Source of the DNA: SKKY01 sp964622305
Lineage (GTDB): Bacteria; Bacillota; Peptococcia; Peptococcales; SKKY01
Assembly: GCA_964622305.1 (NCBI GenBank)
Contig: CAZUPR010000009.1
Span: forward strand, 1-39,871
Length of the DNA stretch: 39,871 bases
Reading direction: 5' to 3'
Below, piece after piece: positions 25,071-31,422 of the stretch (positions are counted from its first letter, which is position 1; each line of letters starts with the position of its first letter). The notes under the pieces are model-generated. The model was not told the DNA's origin. It saw only the letters and a list, made by a program, of their open reading frames with translations, and did no database searches. Position numbers and translations under genes: made by a program.

Positions 25071-25817
25071 TCAATTCTTGGGTGTTAAATTTGCTAAATC
25101 TATAATCTGAGTATCTTGTGGCAAATCAAAGATAGCATCGTCAACAGGCCCAACTACAAAATTAAGGAATTCTGAAACTATATTCTCTCCACCTACGGCC
25201 TGGATTTCACTCCTTAGGACCATCTTTTTTTCTTCCCAAATCCATAATCTACCCACACCTGCAGGAGACTTAAATTCATATAGGAGACAATCCTTGCCGT
25301 CAAAGACTTCCCGGCTCAAAAACTTCATTGTTGCTTCATCGGTTTGATCAAAATAAGTGACAGGTGATTCAAAATCCTGATCAACCCCAGCCATTTCTGT
25401 GCTCATTTTAGTGGCCTGTTTTAAATCTGGCTGGTAGAGATAGATCTCATTGTTCTTAAAAATTGATATTTGGCGCCCCATACCCTGGGGCAGATCCATT
25501 TCTGAACGGAATTTGCCAGGCTTAACCCAAATTTTTTGGTAAGTGGCCTCTTCACCGTTTACATAAAGATAATAGTCATAAAAATATTCATAAACTTCTT
25601 CCCCTGCTTTTTTTAGTTCTGCAAGAGAAACTGCCTTTTCTTCTTCCTGTTGTTTTTCGGATTGCTGATTCGACTTCGGCTTATCTACATCTGCATCCCC
25701 CTCTTTTTTACCGCAGGCTGTAAAAAGAAGAAGCGTGGCTAAAAATAAGACCAGCAAAAAATATAGTTTTCTCTTGCCTGAAGAGCTTGTAAGATATTCT
25801 GTAAGTGTCTTTTTCAT
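25071..25817 (-). CDS. Lipoprotein, LolA-like outer-surface domain
   Basis: The 248-residue product has a lipoprotein signal ending LLFTAC-G, a Lys/Gln/Glu-rich linker to about residue 65 and a mature beta domain. Its features are KIWVKPGKFRSEM, NNEIYLYQPDLKQATKM, GKDCLLYEF and GRLWIWEEKKMVLRSEI. Alternating strands with a PxKxRxEM and x-WIWxxKxMVLR pattern are typical of LolA/LppX-like or DUF4412-type folds that bind lipids. The assignment is by pattern only. The start follows GGAGGG. Confidence 0.75.
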   Translation of the reverse strand: MKKTLTEYLTSSSGKRKLYFLLVLFLATLLLFTACGKKEGDADVDKPKSNQQSEKQQEEEKAVSLAELKKAGEEVYEYFYDYYLYVNGEEATYQKIWVKPGKFRSEMDLPQGMGRQISIFKNNEIYLYQPDLKQATKMSTEMAGVDQDFESPVTYFDQTDEATMKFLSREVFDGKDCLLYEFKSPAGVGRLWIWEEKKMVLRSEIQAVGGENIVSEFLNFVVGPVDDAIFDLPQDTQIIDLANLTPKN

Positions 25818-25876
25818 GATTTTCCCTCCTTTTCCTTCCTTTTCCTTCCTTCCGGAAGTGATAGTACTTACCCAGC

Positions 25877-26717
25877 TTATTGAAATTCTAAATCTTCAAA
25901 CTGCCAGAAAGAATAATAAAAATCATCATCAGATGGCTTGAAAAGGGTGTCACCATCAGAATTAAAAAGACCCATATAGTCAGAAGGTCCAAACTCTGAC
26001 CACCAAACACTCCTAATTGTGTCATTACCAAAATCGGGATCATCCATGTCATCTGGTGCTTCATAAATCCACCAAGATAAGTCTAAATCAAGCAATAGAG
26101 TTTGGGGTTGCCATTCCTGCTCTTCGGCTAAAATAAATTCATAATGTCCATGCCAGGCCTCCAGAAGCTGACCTTGCTCCTCCCAGCCATATGCAACCTG
26201 GAAGNNNNNNNNNNNNNNNNNNNNNNNNNNNNNNNNNNNNNNNNNNNNNNNNNNNNNNNNNNNNNNNNNNNNNNNNNNNNNNNNNNNNNNNNNNNNNNNN
26301 NNNNGGATCTCCAGGGAGCCAGGCCACCTGTCCATTTTCTAAAAGGAGAAAAACTGATGCTTTGGGCCAGGCAGCGTAATCCATCTCCTGCCAATTCTCA
26401 TATTTGTAAAATTCGATTCTTTGTACGTAGGAAATTTTAACATCGATAATTTTTTGCTTAAGCCCACTTATTTTTTTAGGACCAGAATCGTCCCCGGCAT
26501 AGGCAATTTCTGCAAGGCCGTTTTTGAGAGTTACTTGAATTTCTTCTTTGGGGTCCTGGAAAACCAGAACCTGCCCAGAATTTTTTGGGTCATTATTAGC
26601 AATATCGCCATTTTTTTTACCACACGATGGTAAGAAAAGTAAAAGAGTTATTAGAAAAAAGACAAAGAGGCTCTTTTGAACTATAGATTTGTTTGTTTTT
26701 ATCCTAGGTTTTTTCAT
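25877..26717 (-). CDS. Lipoprotein interrupted by an assembly gap
   Basis: The N-terminal fragment (26717 down to 26305) has a lipoprotein signal ending LPSC-G and the strand SVFLLLENGQVAWLPGD. The C-terminal fragment (26204 down to 25877) continues GWEEQGQLLEAWHGHYEFIL, LLLDLDLSWW and YYSFWQFEDLEFQ. Both fragments align in order with the 22685 lipoprotein, so they belong to one gene and about 60-70 residues are probably missing, judging from that paralogue. The frame across the N run cannot be trusted. The start ATG follows GGAGG. Confidence 0.75.
26205..26304. other. Assembly gap (100 N) inside a lipoprotein gene
   Basis: Exactly 100 N interrupt the lipoprotein gene. The missing part corresponds to the middle of the conserved paralogue domain, so a collapse between similar copies is a possible cause. 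Confidence 0.98.
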
Positions 26718-26790
26718 TTCTATCCTCCTCCATGATTAATTATTACATTGATTGTTTACCCTATAAGGCCTCTTTTTAAGCCAGTGTAAG

Positions 26791-26818
26791 TTTGCAATAA
26801 CTTTCATCATGGTATAGA
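26791..26818 (+). promoter_or_regulatory. Possible promoter of the DUF4428-like gene
   Basis: TTTGCA (26791-26796) and TATAGA (26813-26818) are separated by 16 bases and lie 40 bases before the ATG, with GGAGAAGGAGG between. Confidence 0.4.
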
Positions 26819-26857
26819 TAAAATAAGAACAAGTTTTGCGGAGAAGGAGGTAGAATA

Positions 26858-27739
26858 ATGAAGTTTTTTGGTAAAGAAGTTTGTAAGATTTGTGGCAATG
26901 AAGTCGGTGCACTCAACAGAACTAAGTTAACGGATAAGGATGAAAAGAAATATGTCTGCCGTGACTGTAACTCAAGCAAACTTAGTCCTTATGTTGAACT
27001 GGGCTATATGAGCGAGCATGATGTGCAGGCACACTTAGAGCAAAGGAAACAAGATGCGGAGATTTATGAAAAGTACCTTAAGGATTTTTCCTACCCTAAA
27101 GTCACGGAGATTTTCTCAGAAACACCCTGGATGAGCTGGGCCCTGGGAGATTATGAACTACGCTATCACAGAGAGTCGGGCTACTATGTTATTTGGCAAC
27201 AGTACCTGAAAGAAGGGCAGACCTTTGATGTTTTTCATGAGGATGAAGTTCAGGGCGCCTGCATCTGGGGCGAGTACAAGGCTAGTGGCAAGGATCCGGT
27301 TAAAACTTTGCCCGATACCACTCACATGACCATGACTGAACTCAGAGAATATCCCGACAAGGACATACAGAAATTGAACCTGACTATCTTCACCATGCAT
27401 CCTTTTTTATCCACTATTGAGATTCCGATAATTACTAAAGCTGGTAAAGAAGAGGCTATGGGACGGATAAGAGAAAATGCCTTGAATATTGTAAAAGGAT
27501 TCAATGGAGAAATCCAGGAAGAGCTGGATGAATTTAAGACCAGCAAAAAGGAATTCCGTGAAAGTGCAAAAGAAGCCAGGAAATCTCTCTTTGGAGCCAT
27601 TAAGGATGGGGCGGTCAGCGATAATGCTATGGCCAAGATGGGAACCTTCCTCAAGCAAGTTGAAGCAAAGGGTAATACCAGTACGGTCGATACAAAAATT
27701 GCTGCCTTGAGAGCAGAAAACGATCCCAAGAAAAGGTAA
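26858..27739 (+). CDS. DUF4428-like zinc-finger protein
   Basis: The 293-residue protein starts with a small treble-clef-like zinc site: CKICG at residues 8-12, then GALNRTKLTDKD and CRDC around 36-39. This order matches DUF4428. A middle region of mixed strands follows (YELRYHRESGYYVIWQQYL). The C-terminal third is helical and charged (EELDEFKTSKKEFRESAKEARKS) and may form a coiled coil. There is no signal peptide or membrane helix. It has a strong AAGGAGG site and appears to be a single-gene unit that ends next to the first 120-base repeat. Function unknown. Confidence 0.8.
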   Translation: MKFFGKEVCKICGNEVGALNRTKLTDKDEKKYVCRDCNSSKLSPYVELGYMSEHDVQAHLEQRKQDAEIYEKYLKDFSYPKVTEIFSETPWMSWALGDYELRYHRESGYYVIWQQYLKEGQTFDVFHEDEVQGACIWGEYKASGKDPVKTLPDTTHMTMTELREYPDKDIQKLNLTIFTMHPFLSTIEIPIITKAGKEEAMGRIRENALNIVKGFNGEIQEELDEFKTSKKEFRESAKEARKSLFGAIKDGAVSDNAMAKMGTFLKQVEAKGNTSTVDTKIAALRAENDPKKR

Positions 27740-27800
27740 GGAAGCGGCAGTGTGGCGAAATCGTGACACAAGGGGCAAAATCATGGCAAAAAGGCCAAGA

Positions 27801-27920
27801 AGGGCCAAGTTTCCCAGATTTCAGCGATTTTGCCATAAAAAAAGGCCTTTTAAGGCCATGTTTATCAGATTTCAGTGATTCCGTCCGGCGGAATCACTGA
27901 AATCTCTTCATTTTGGCCCT
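27801..27920. repeat. 120-bp structured repeat, copy 1
   Basis: The element has 8-bp inverted ends AGGGCCAA/TTGGCCCT. Inside are two direct copies of CAGATTTCAG(C/T)GATT, a GGCCTT/AAGGCC hairpin and a 17-bp perfect hairpin (AGATTTCAGTGATTCCG with a 5-nt loop). Copy 2 at 31267-31385 differs by one A in a homopolymer and two substitutions. No open frame or transposase lies inside. The right end overlaps the PPC stop codon. Confidence 0.93.
27837..27857 (-). terminator. Terminator of the RiPP operon (within repeat copy 1)
   Basis: On the minus strand GGCCT-4 nt-AGGCC is followed by seven T, 62 bases after the PPC stop. Confidence 0.7.
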
Positions 27921-28353
27921 AAAGGCTCCAAACTTCAATACCTGCTTTTTCGTCAAAAACTCTGCCTATTTTTTCCTGGGCTGGAACAATTATAATCTCT
28001 CCAGTATAGCTAATCTCTGCCGACTCCAGATGTCCTGCAATTATGCCGATTTCACCATCATCCTTTAAGTAGGAAAAAATCGCGTGACTATGGGAAAAGG
28101 ATTCACCCTTACCATCCACAGAGAGGTTACCCATTAAAGAAATCATCTCCAGCATTCCACTTAAATTATGCTGTATAAAATCCTCCCTCTCTGGAATCCA
28201 GGTCGATAAAACCGCCTGGCCGCAAGCGCCGATTCCCTGAAAATGACCACCCTCTATCTTTTCTGCCTCACAGACTTCTTTTATAGCTGCCAGCACTTCC
28301 TCGCCCTTATCAAGCCGAAGATAGACAGTTCCCTTTTCTTTTCTATAATCCAT
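27919..28353 (-). CDS. PPC (DUF296) domain protein
   Basis: The 144-residue protein is a single PPC/DUF296 domain. It starts YLRLDKGEEVLAAIKEVCE, then has the GIGACGQAVLS segment, and the metal-site pattern HSHAIFSY followed by GIIAGHLESAEI. In plants this domain accompanies AT-hooks, while in bacteria it occurs alone and forms trimers, so DNA binding is not assured. The start follows GGAGAG, 29 bases after the oxidoreductase gene, which places it last in the ACGX operon. A role in the peptide system is inferred only from position. Confidence 0.9.
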   Translation of the reverse strand: MDYRKEKGTVYLRLDKGEEVLAAIKEVCEAEKIEGGHFQGIGACGQAVLSTWIPEREDFIQHNLSGMLEMISLMGNLSVDGKGESFSHSHAIFSYLKDDGEIGIIAGHLESAEISYTGEIIIVPAQEKIGRVFDEKAGIEVWSL

Positions 28354-28382
28354 TTTTCTCTCCTTGATTATTTTTTCAAAAA

Positions 28383-29330
28383 CTAAATTTCCACAACTAT
28401 CTTCCCATCAACAGTCCCCTTATCCTGAGCCAAACAGGCTTCCTGAATATGGGCAAATTTAAAACTTGCACCAAAACGCGGTTGCAGTTGATGGTCTTTT
28501 ATAAAATTAAAAATATCATCTATAACTGCTTGACTGGGGTAATTGCTGAAAAATCCTGTCAGATAAACCCCGTTGGGAATTTCCTTGATGGGATCAAAGC
28601 CATCCAGAGCATAGATGCCTCCAAGAACTCCTGTGTTGCAGATGATTCCACCTTTTTCCACTGTTTGCAGGCTGTCCCGCAAAGTTTTTGGTCCCACCAA
28701 TTCTAAAACTTTATTTACTGAAGAAAGAGTTCCTGCCAGCCTTTCATTATCTATAATTGCCTGATCAGCATCTGCCAACAAAGGCAATTTGTCTTCCCGG
28801 TGGGTGGTGGCTATAACATAAGCGCCCAGAGCCTTAGCCAGTTGAAGACTAGCATAACCTAAGGCCGATGTTGCCCCACGAATTAAAAGCCTGTCAACTG
28901 GCTTTAGTTGCAGACAGTCAGAAAGCGAGCCCCAGGCGGTATAATAAGTTTCTGGCACTGCTGCTAAACTTCTCCAGGGCAGATCTGAATCGATAGTAAA
29001 AACCTGTTTAACGGGGATAAGAGCATACTCGGCATAAGAGCCATCAAAACTTCTGCCCAAGCCCCCCATGAGAGCCACAACTTTTTGTCCAACTTGAAAA
29101 TTGCTGTCTGAAGGGTGGGCAACTTCTCCCACGCATTCAATCCCTGGAGTCAGAGGCTTTTGAATATAGGGACCCTCTATTTCTGAAAGCCGTAAAATCT
29201 GCTCAGAGTGGTTCATACCAAAGGCCTTTATTTTTACTAAAACCCAGCCTGGTTGGACCTGAGGTATTTCTTTTTCTTCTAAAAAAACTTGATCTGCTGG
29301 TGTGATACCGCGCAAAACAACTGCTTTCAT
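28383..29330 (-). CDS. MDR family (zinc-type alcohol dehydrogenase/quinone reductase-like) oxidoreductase
   Basis: The 315-residue protein belongs to the medium-chain dehydrogenase/reductase superfamily. The GroES-like half shows MKAVVLRG, FGMNHSEQILR, PGIECVGEV and VGQKVVALMGG. The Rossmann half starts LLIRGATSALGYASLQLAKALGA, in which GATSALG is the NADPH-binding turn, and ends TVDGKIVVEI. The structural zinc cysteine cluster is absent, which points to the quinone-reductase-like branch. It starts three bases after the radical SAM gene, with AAGGAGG inside that gene. It could reduce or oxidise the modified peptide or a quinone; the substrate is unknown. Confidence 0.9.
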   Translation of the reverse strand: MKAVVLRGITPADQVFLEEKEIPQVQPGWVLVKIKAFGMNHSEQILRLSEIEGPYIQKPLTPGIECVGEVAHPSDSNFQVGQKVVALMGGLGRSFDGSYAEYALIPVKQVFTIDSDLPWRSLAAVPETYYTAWGSLSDCLQLKPVDRLLIRGATSALGYASLQLAKALGAYVIATTHREDKLPLLADADQAIIDNERLAGTLSSVNKVLELVGPKTLRDSLQTVEKGGIICNTGVLGGIYALDGFDPIKEIPNGVYLTGFFSNYPSQAVIDDIFNFIKDHQLQPRFGASFKFAHIQEACLAQDKGTVDGKIVVEI

Positions 29331-29333
29331 TCT

Positions 29334-30362
29334 TCAAACCTCCTTCCAGCACTGGGGATCGGCAGCATAAAAACCCTTGCCACTTCCGCTGGCTACTGCG
29401 GGACAACCCCGGCAATAGGCTAAAAGTTCACATTCGGCACACTTTTCAAACTTGTCATATTGGCGATAATCCTCCATCTGGCTGAGCCAGACATCGGCCA
29501 AACGGTCTTCATAAATGTTTCCAACCCGGCTGTCTGCTACCCGGCGGCAGGCATAGATATCTCCCTGGGGTAAAATAGTTATATGAGAGTTTCCACAATT
29601 ACAGCCCCCGTAAATAATGCCTTCTTTTGCATTTTCTGGAATTTTAAAAATTCCTTCTTCATACTCGTAGAGGGTCCAGAGATGGTCTTTGCGATTAAAA
29701 TAGGTCTGGCAACCTTGAGCCTCATATTTTTTAAATTTTTGATAGCAAGTGCCCAAAAGCTCCCGATATTCCTGGGGGCTGATGCCATTATCCTCATCAC
29801 CCGAGGGACAATAACGGGCGAATGCAAAAACATTGGCCTGGGCTTCTACGACAGCCTCAATAATGTCAGGAACTTCTTTGATATTTTTGCCTGACACTGT
29901 GGTCATAATGACCGAACGAATTCCTGCTTTATTGATAGATGCAATCTTTTCCAGGGTAATGTCAAAACTCCCAGGCTTTCTGAACCAATCATGGGTCTGG
30001 TGCATTCCATCCAGGGAAAGTTGATATCTCAGACAACCATGATCCTTGAGCCGCCTGCAAACCTCATCATCCAGATGAAAGGGATTACCCAGGATGGTAA
30101 AGGGGTTTTCATTTTCTTTGAGTAATTTCAAAAGCCGCCAAAAATCAGGATGCAGGATGGGATCGCCTCCTGTTATGTAAAAATATGGCTGGCGATTATA
30201 AATCTGACAAAAATCCAGACAATTATAAAAAGTATCCTGCATTTGCTCCCAATTCATAGAATCAAGCTTTTTACTTGTATCCTGAGAAAAGATGTAGCAG
30301 TGCTTGCAACGCTGGTCGCAATCATCTGTAATGTGCCATTGAAAAGAAAAATATTCTTTCAT
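29334..30362 (-). CDS. Radical SAM/SPASM peptide maturase, ACGX system
   Basis: The 342-residue protein has the radical SAM cluster motif C15-x3-C19-x2-C22 (DDCDQRCKHC), then the SAM-binding GGDP motif at about 65-68. The C-terminal SPASM region has cysteines in GGCNCGN, YACRR, EKCAEC, YCRGC and PQC, enough for auxiliary 4Fe-4S clusters. This layout matches enzymes that modify ribosomally made peptides, and the neighbour encodes a peptide with ACGX repeats, so I assign it to the family described as the radical SAM/SPASM protein of the ACGX system. The likely reaction is radical chemistry at or near the Cys residues, such as a thioether link; the exact product is not known to me. RBS: GGAAGGAAG. 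Confidence 0.93.
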   Translation of the reverse strand: MKEYFSFQWHITDDCDQRCKHCYIFSQDTSKKLDSMNWEQMQDTFYNCLDFCQIYNRQPYFYITGGDPILHPDFWRLLKLLKENENPFTILGNPFHLDDEVCRRLKDHGCLRYQLSLDGMHQTHDWFRKPGSFDITLEKIASINKAGIRSVIMTTVSGKNIKEVPDIIEAVVEAQANVFAFARYCPSGDEDNGISPQEYRELLGTCYQKFKKYEAQGCQTYFNRKDHLWTLYEYEEGIFKIPENAKEGIIYGGCNCGNSHITILPQGDIYACRRVADSRVGNIYEDRLADVWLSQMEDYRQYDKFEKCAECELLAYCRGCPAVASGSGKGFYAADPQCWKEV

Positions 30363-30387
30363 ACTTACTTCCTTCCTTTATATAAAA

Positions 30388-30440
30388 TCGGCTATGCCGA
30401 GTGAGCTCTCATGTTCCCGGCGAGGCTTCCGCAGGGAACA
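30388..30440. promoter_or_regulatory. Two hairpins between precursor gene and maturase gene
   Basis: TGTTCCC/GGGAACA (30412-30440) forms a 7-bp stem extended inside by GCG/CGC. On the minus strand it is followed by a second hairpin TCGGC-3 nt-GCCGA (30388-30400) and then TTTTATAT, a weak terminator-like signal. On the plus strand the larger hairpin is followed by TTTTT. These could lower maturase expression relative to the precursor. Confidence 0.5.
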
Positions 30441-30470
30441 TTTTTCATTAAAATGACTTACTGAAGTTAC

Positions 30471-30662
30471 TTACTTTTCGCCAGCACCGCAGGCAGAACC
30501 ACAAGCACTAGGTTTTTCTTCTGGCTTGTCTTCAGCGCCACAGGCTGAGCCGCAAGCACTTGGCTTTTCTTCTGGCTTATCGCCAGCGCCACAAGCAGCA
30601 GCTGCAGACATGGAAAGGGAAGAATTGCTTTCTTGCCATCCATAAAGATTAGAAAGTGACAT
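30471..30662 (-). CDS. ACGX-repeat RiPP precursor peptide
   Basis: The 63-residue peptide has a leader-like N terminus (MSLSNLYGWQESNSSLSMS) and a core with five ACGX motifs at residues 23-26, 36-39, 40-43, 53-56 and 57-60, all cysteines being within them (24, 37, 41, 54, 58). The core is two copies of a 17-residue unit, ACGA-x-DKPEEKPS-ACGS, plus a final ACGA-GEK. The linkers are rich in Lys, Glu and Pro and would be flexible. AGGAGG stands eight bases before the ATG, much stronger than for the downstream genes. It is the first gene of the operon. No export peptidase or transporter is encoded nearby, so the mature peptide may stay in the cell or use a distant exporter. Confidence 0.95.
   Translation of the reverse strand: MSLSNLYGWQESNSSLSMSAAAACGAGDKPEEKPSACGSACGAEDKPEEKPSACGSACGAGEK
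30495..30596 (-). repeat. Two tandem 51-bp repeats in the precursor gene
   Basis: Positions 30546-30596 and 30495-30545 encode the 17-residue units that differ by one residue (Gly or Glu after ACGA). Silent differences exist, so the duplication is not brand new. Confidence 0.88.
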
Positions 30663-30725
30663 AAAAAAACCTCCTAAAAATATTCAGGGAATTATTAGCT
30701 AGAAACATTTCTCCCTGTACTAACA

Positions 30726-30774
30726 ATCTTAAGTTGAGCTTTAAGAAGCAACAAGTAGGCACCTTTTTGTTACC
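30726..30774 (-). promoter_or_regulatory. Precursor promoter with candidate HxlR operator
   Basis: On the minus strand TTGTTG (30749-30754) and TAAGAT (30726-30731) are separated by 17 bases, giving a leader of about 57 nt. Directly upstream and touching the -35 is GGTAACAAAAAGGTGCCTAC (30755-30774 region), with GTA..TAC ends. Its place and shape suggest a regulator site, but the dyad symmetry is poor. Confidence 0.45.
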
Positions 30775-30842
30775 AAGGTCTTTGAGATGGATTGACTCAA
30801 TTGTCATCAAGGATGTCATATGTTAGGATGGTCATATAAGAG

Positions 30843-30872
30843 TTGTTTTTGAGTGTTAGATTACTTTATGAT
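30843..30872 (+). promoter_or_regulatory. Possible promoter of the HxlR regulator gene
   Basis: TTGTTT (30843-30848) and TATGAT (30867-30872) are separated by 18 bases. A second candidate with TTGTCA and TAGGAT at 17-base spacing lies further upstream, in the same divergent region. Confidence 0.4.
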
Positions 30873-30900
30873 CTTATACTTTTTATTTAGGGGTGAAGAT

Positions 30901-31260
30901 ATGAAGAAAAAAGATGAACTACCAGCCTGCCCCGTAGCAACTACGGTACAAATGATTGGCAGCAAGTGGAAACTTTTGATTATGCGTAACCTGCTGGCCA
31001 GGCCTTGGCGATTTAATGAGTTAAAAAAAAGCTTAGAAGGAATTAGCCAAAAGGTTTTAACCGACAGCCTGAGATCCATGGAAGCTGATGGGATTATTAC
31101 CCGGACAGTTTATCCGGAAGTTCCGCCACGTGTAGAGTATTCCCTGAGCGATTTAGGAGAATCCATGAGGCCAATTATTGCTGCCATGGAAGAGTGGGGT
31201 GTAGATTACAAGAGTAAGCTTCAAGGAGAAGAAGGCGAAGGTGGGAAAATCGAGGAATAA
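30901..31260 (+). CDS. HxlR family transcriptional regulator
   Basis: The 119-residue protein is a winged-helix regulator of the HxlR/MarR-like type. It has CPVATTVQMIGSKWKLLIMRNL at the N terminus (including CPV, IGSKWK and the first helix), then RFNELKKSL, GISQKVLTDSLRSMEADGI and a wing with RVEYSLSDLGESM. Cys10 sits where redox or thiol sensors of this family (for example YodB) carry their sensing cysteine. The ATG at 30901 is chosen over an upstream in-frame ATG because GGGGTGA precedes it. It is divergent from the precursor peptide gene, so it probably controls that promoter. Repeat copy 2 begins six bases after its stop. Confidence 0.93.
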   Translation: MKKKDELPACPVATTVQMIGSKWKLLIMRNLLARPWRFNELKKSLEGISQKVLTDSLRSMEADGIITRTVYPEVPPRVEYSLSDLGESMRPIIAAMEEWGVDYKSKLQGEEGEGGKIEE

Positions 31261-31266
31261 AGAATA

Positions 31267-31385
31267 AGGGCCAAGTTTCCCAGATTTCAGCGATTTTGCC
31301 ATAAAAAAGGCCTTTTAAGGCCATGTTTATCAGATTTCAGTGATTCTATCCGGCGGAATCACTGAAATCTCTTCATTTTGGCCCT
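31267..31385. repeat. 119-bp structured repeat, copy 2
   Basis: This is the second copy of the element at 27801, in the same orientation, with the same 8-bp inverted ends and internal hairpins. It has one A fewer in the homopolymer and TA instead of CG at the tip of the long hairpin. It lies between the convergent HxlR and trpA genes. Confidence 0.93.
31303..31322 (-). terminator. Terminator of the trp operon (within repeat copy 2)
   Basis: On the minus strand GGCCT-4 nt-AGGCC is followed by six T, about 100 bases after the trpA stop. Confidence 0.65.
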
Positions 31386-31422
31386 CACAAGCAGGGGCGA
31401 TATTTTTCTTTGGCTTATAGCT

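Noticed and set aside
25830..25860. Purine-rich direct repeats upstream of the 25071 lipoprotein
   Set aside because: They are short GGAA-type repeats around the ribosome binding site, not a distinct element.
26128..26440. Several open frames that include the N run
   Set aside because: They exist only because N contains no stop codon; only the frame matching the paralogous lipoprotein is kept.
30412..30445. Hairpin plus TTTTT as a plus-strand terminator
   Set aside because: No plus-strand gene lies to its left within 2 kb, so a role for the minus-strand operon is more sensible.
27801..31385. The direct repeats as ends of an insertion sequence
   Set aside because: No transposase or recombinase lies between them, and the elements are in direct, not inverted, orientation; a MITE/REP-type element is more likely.
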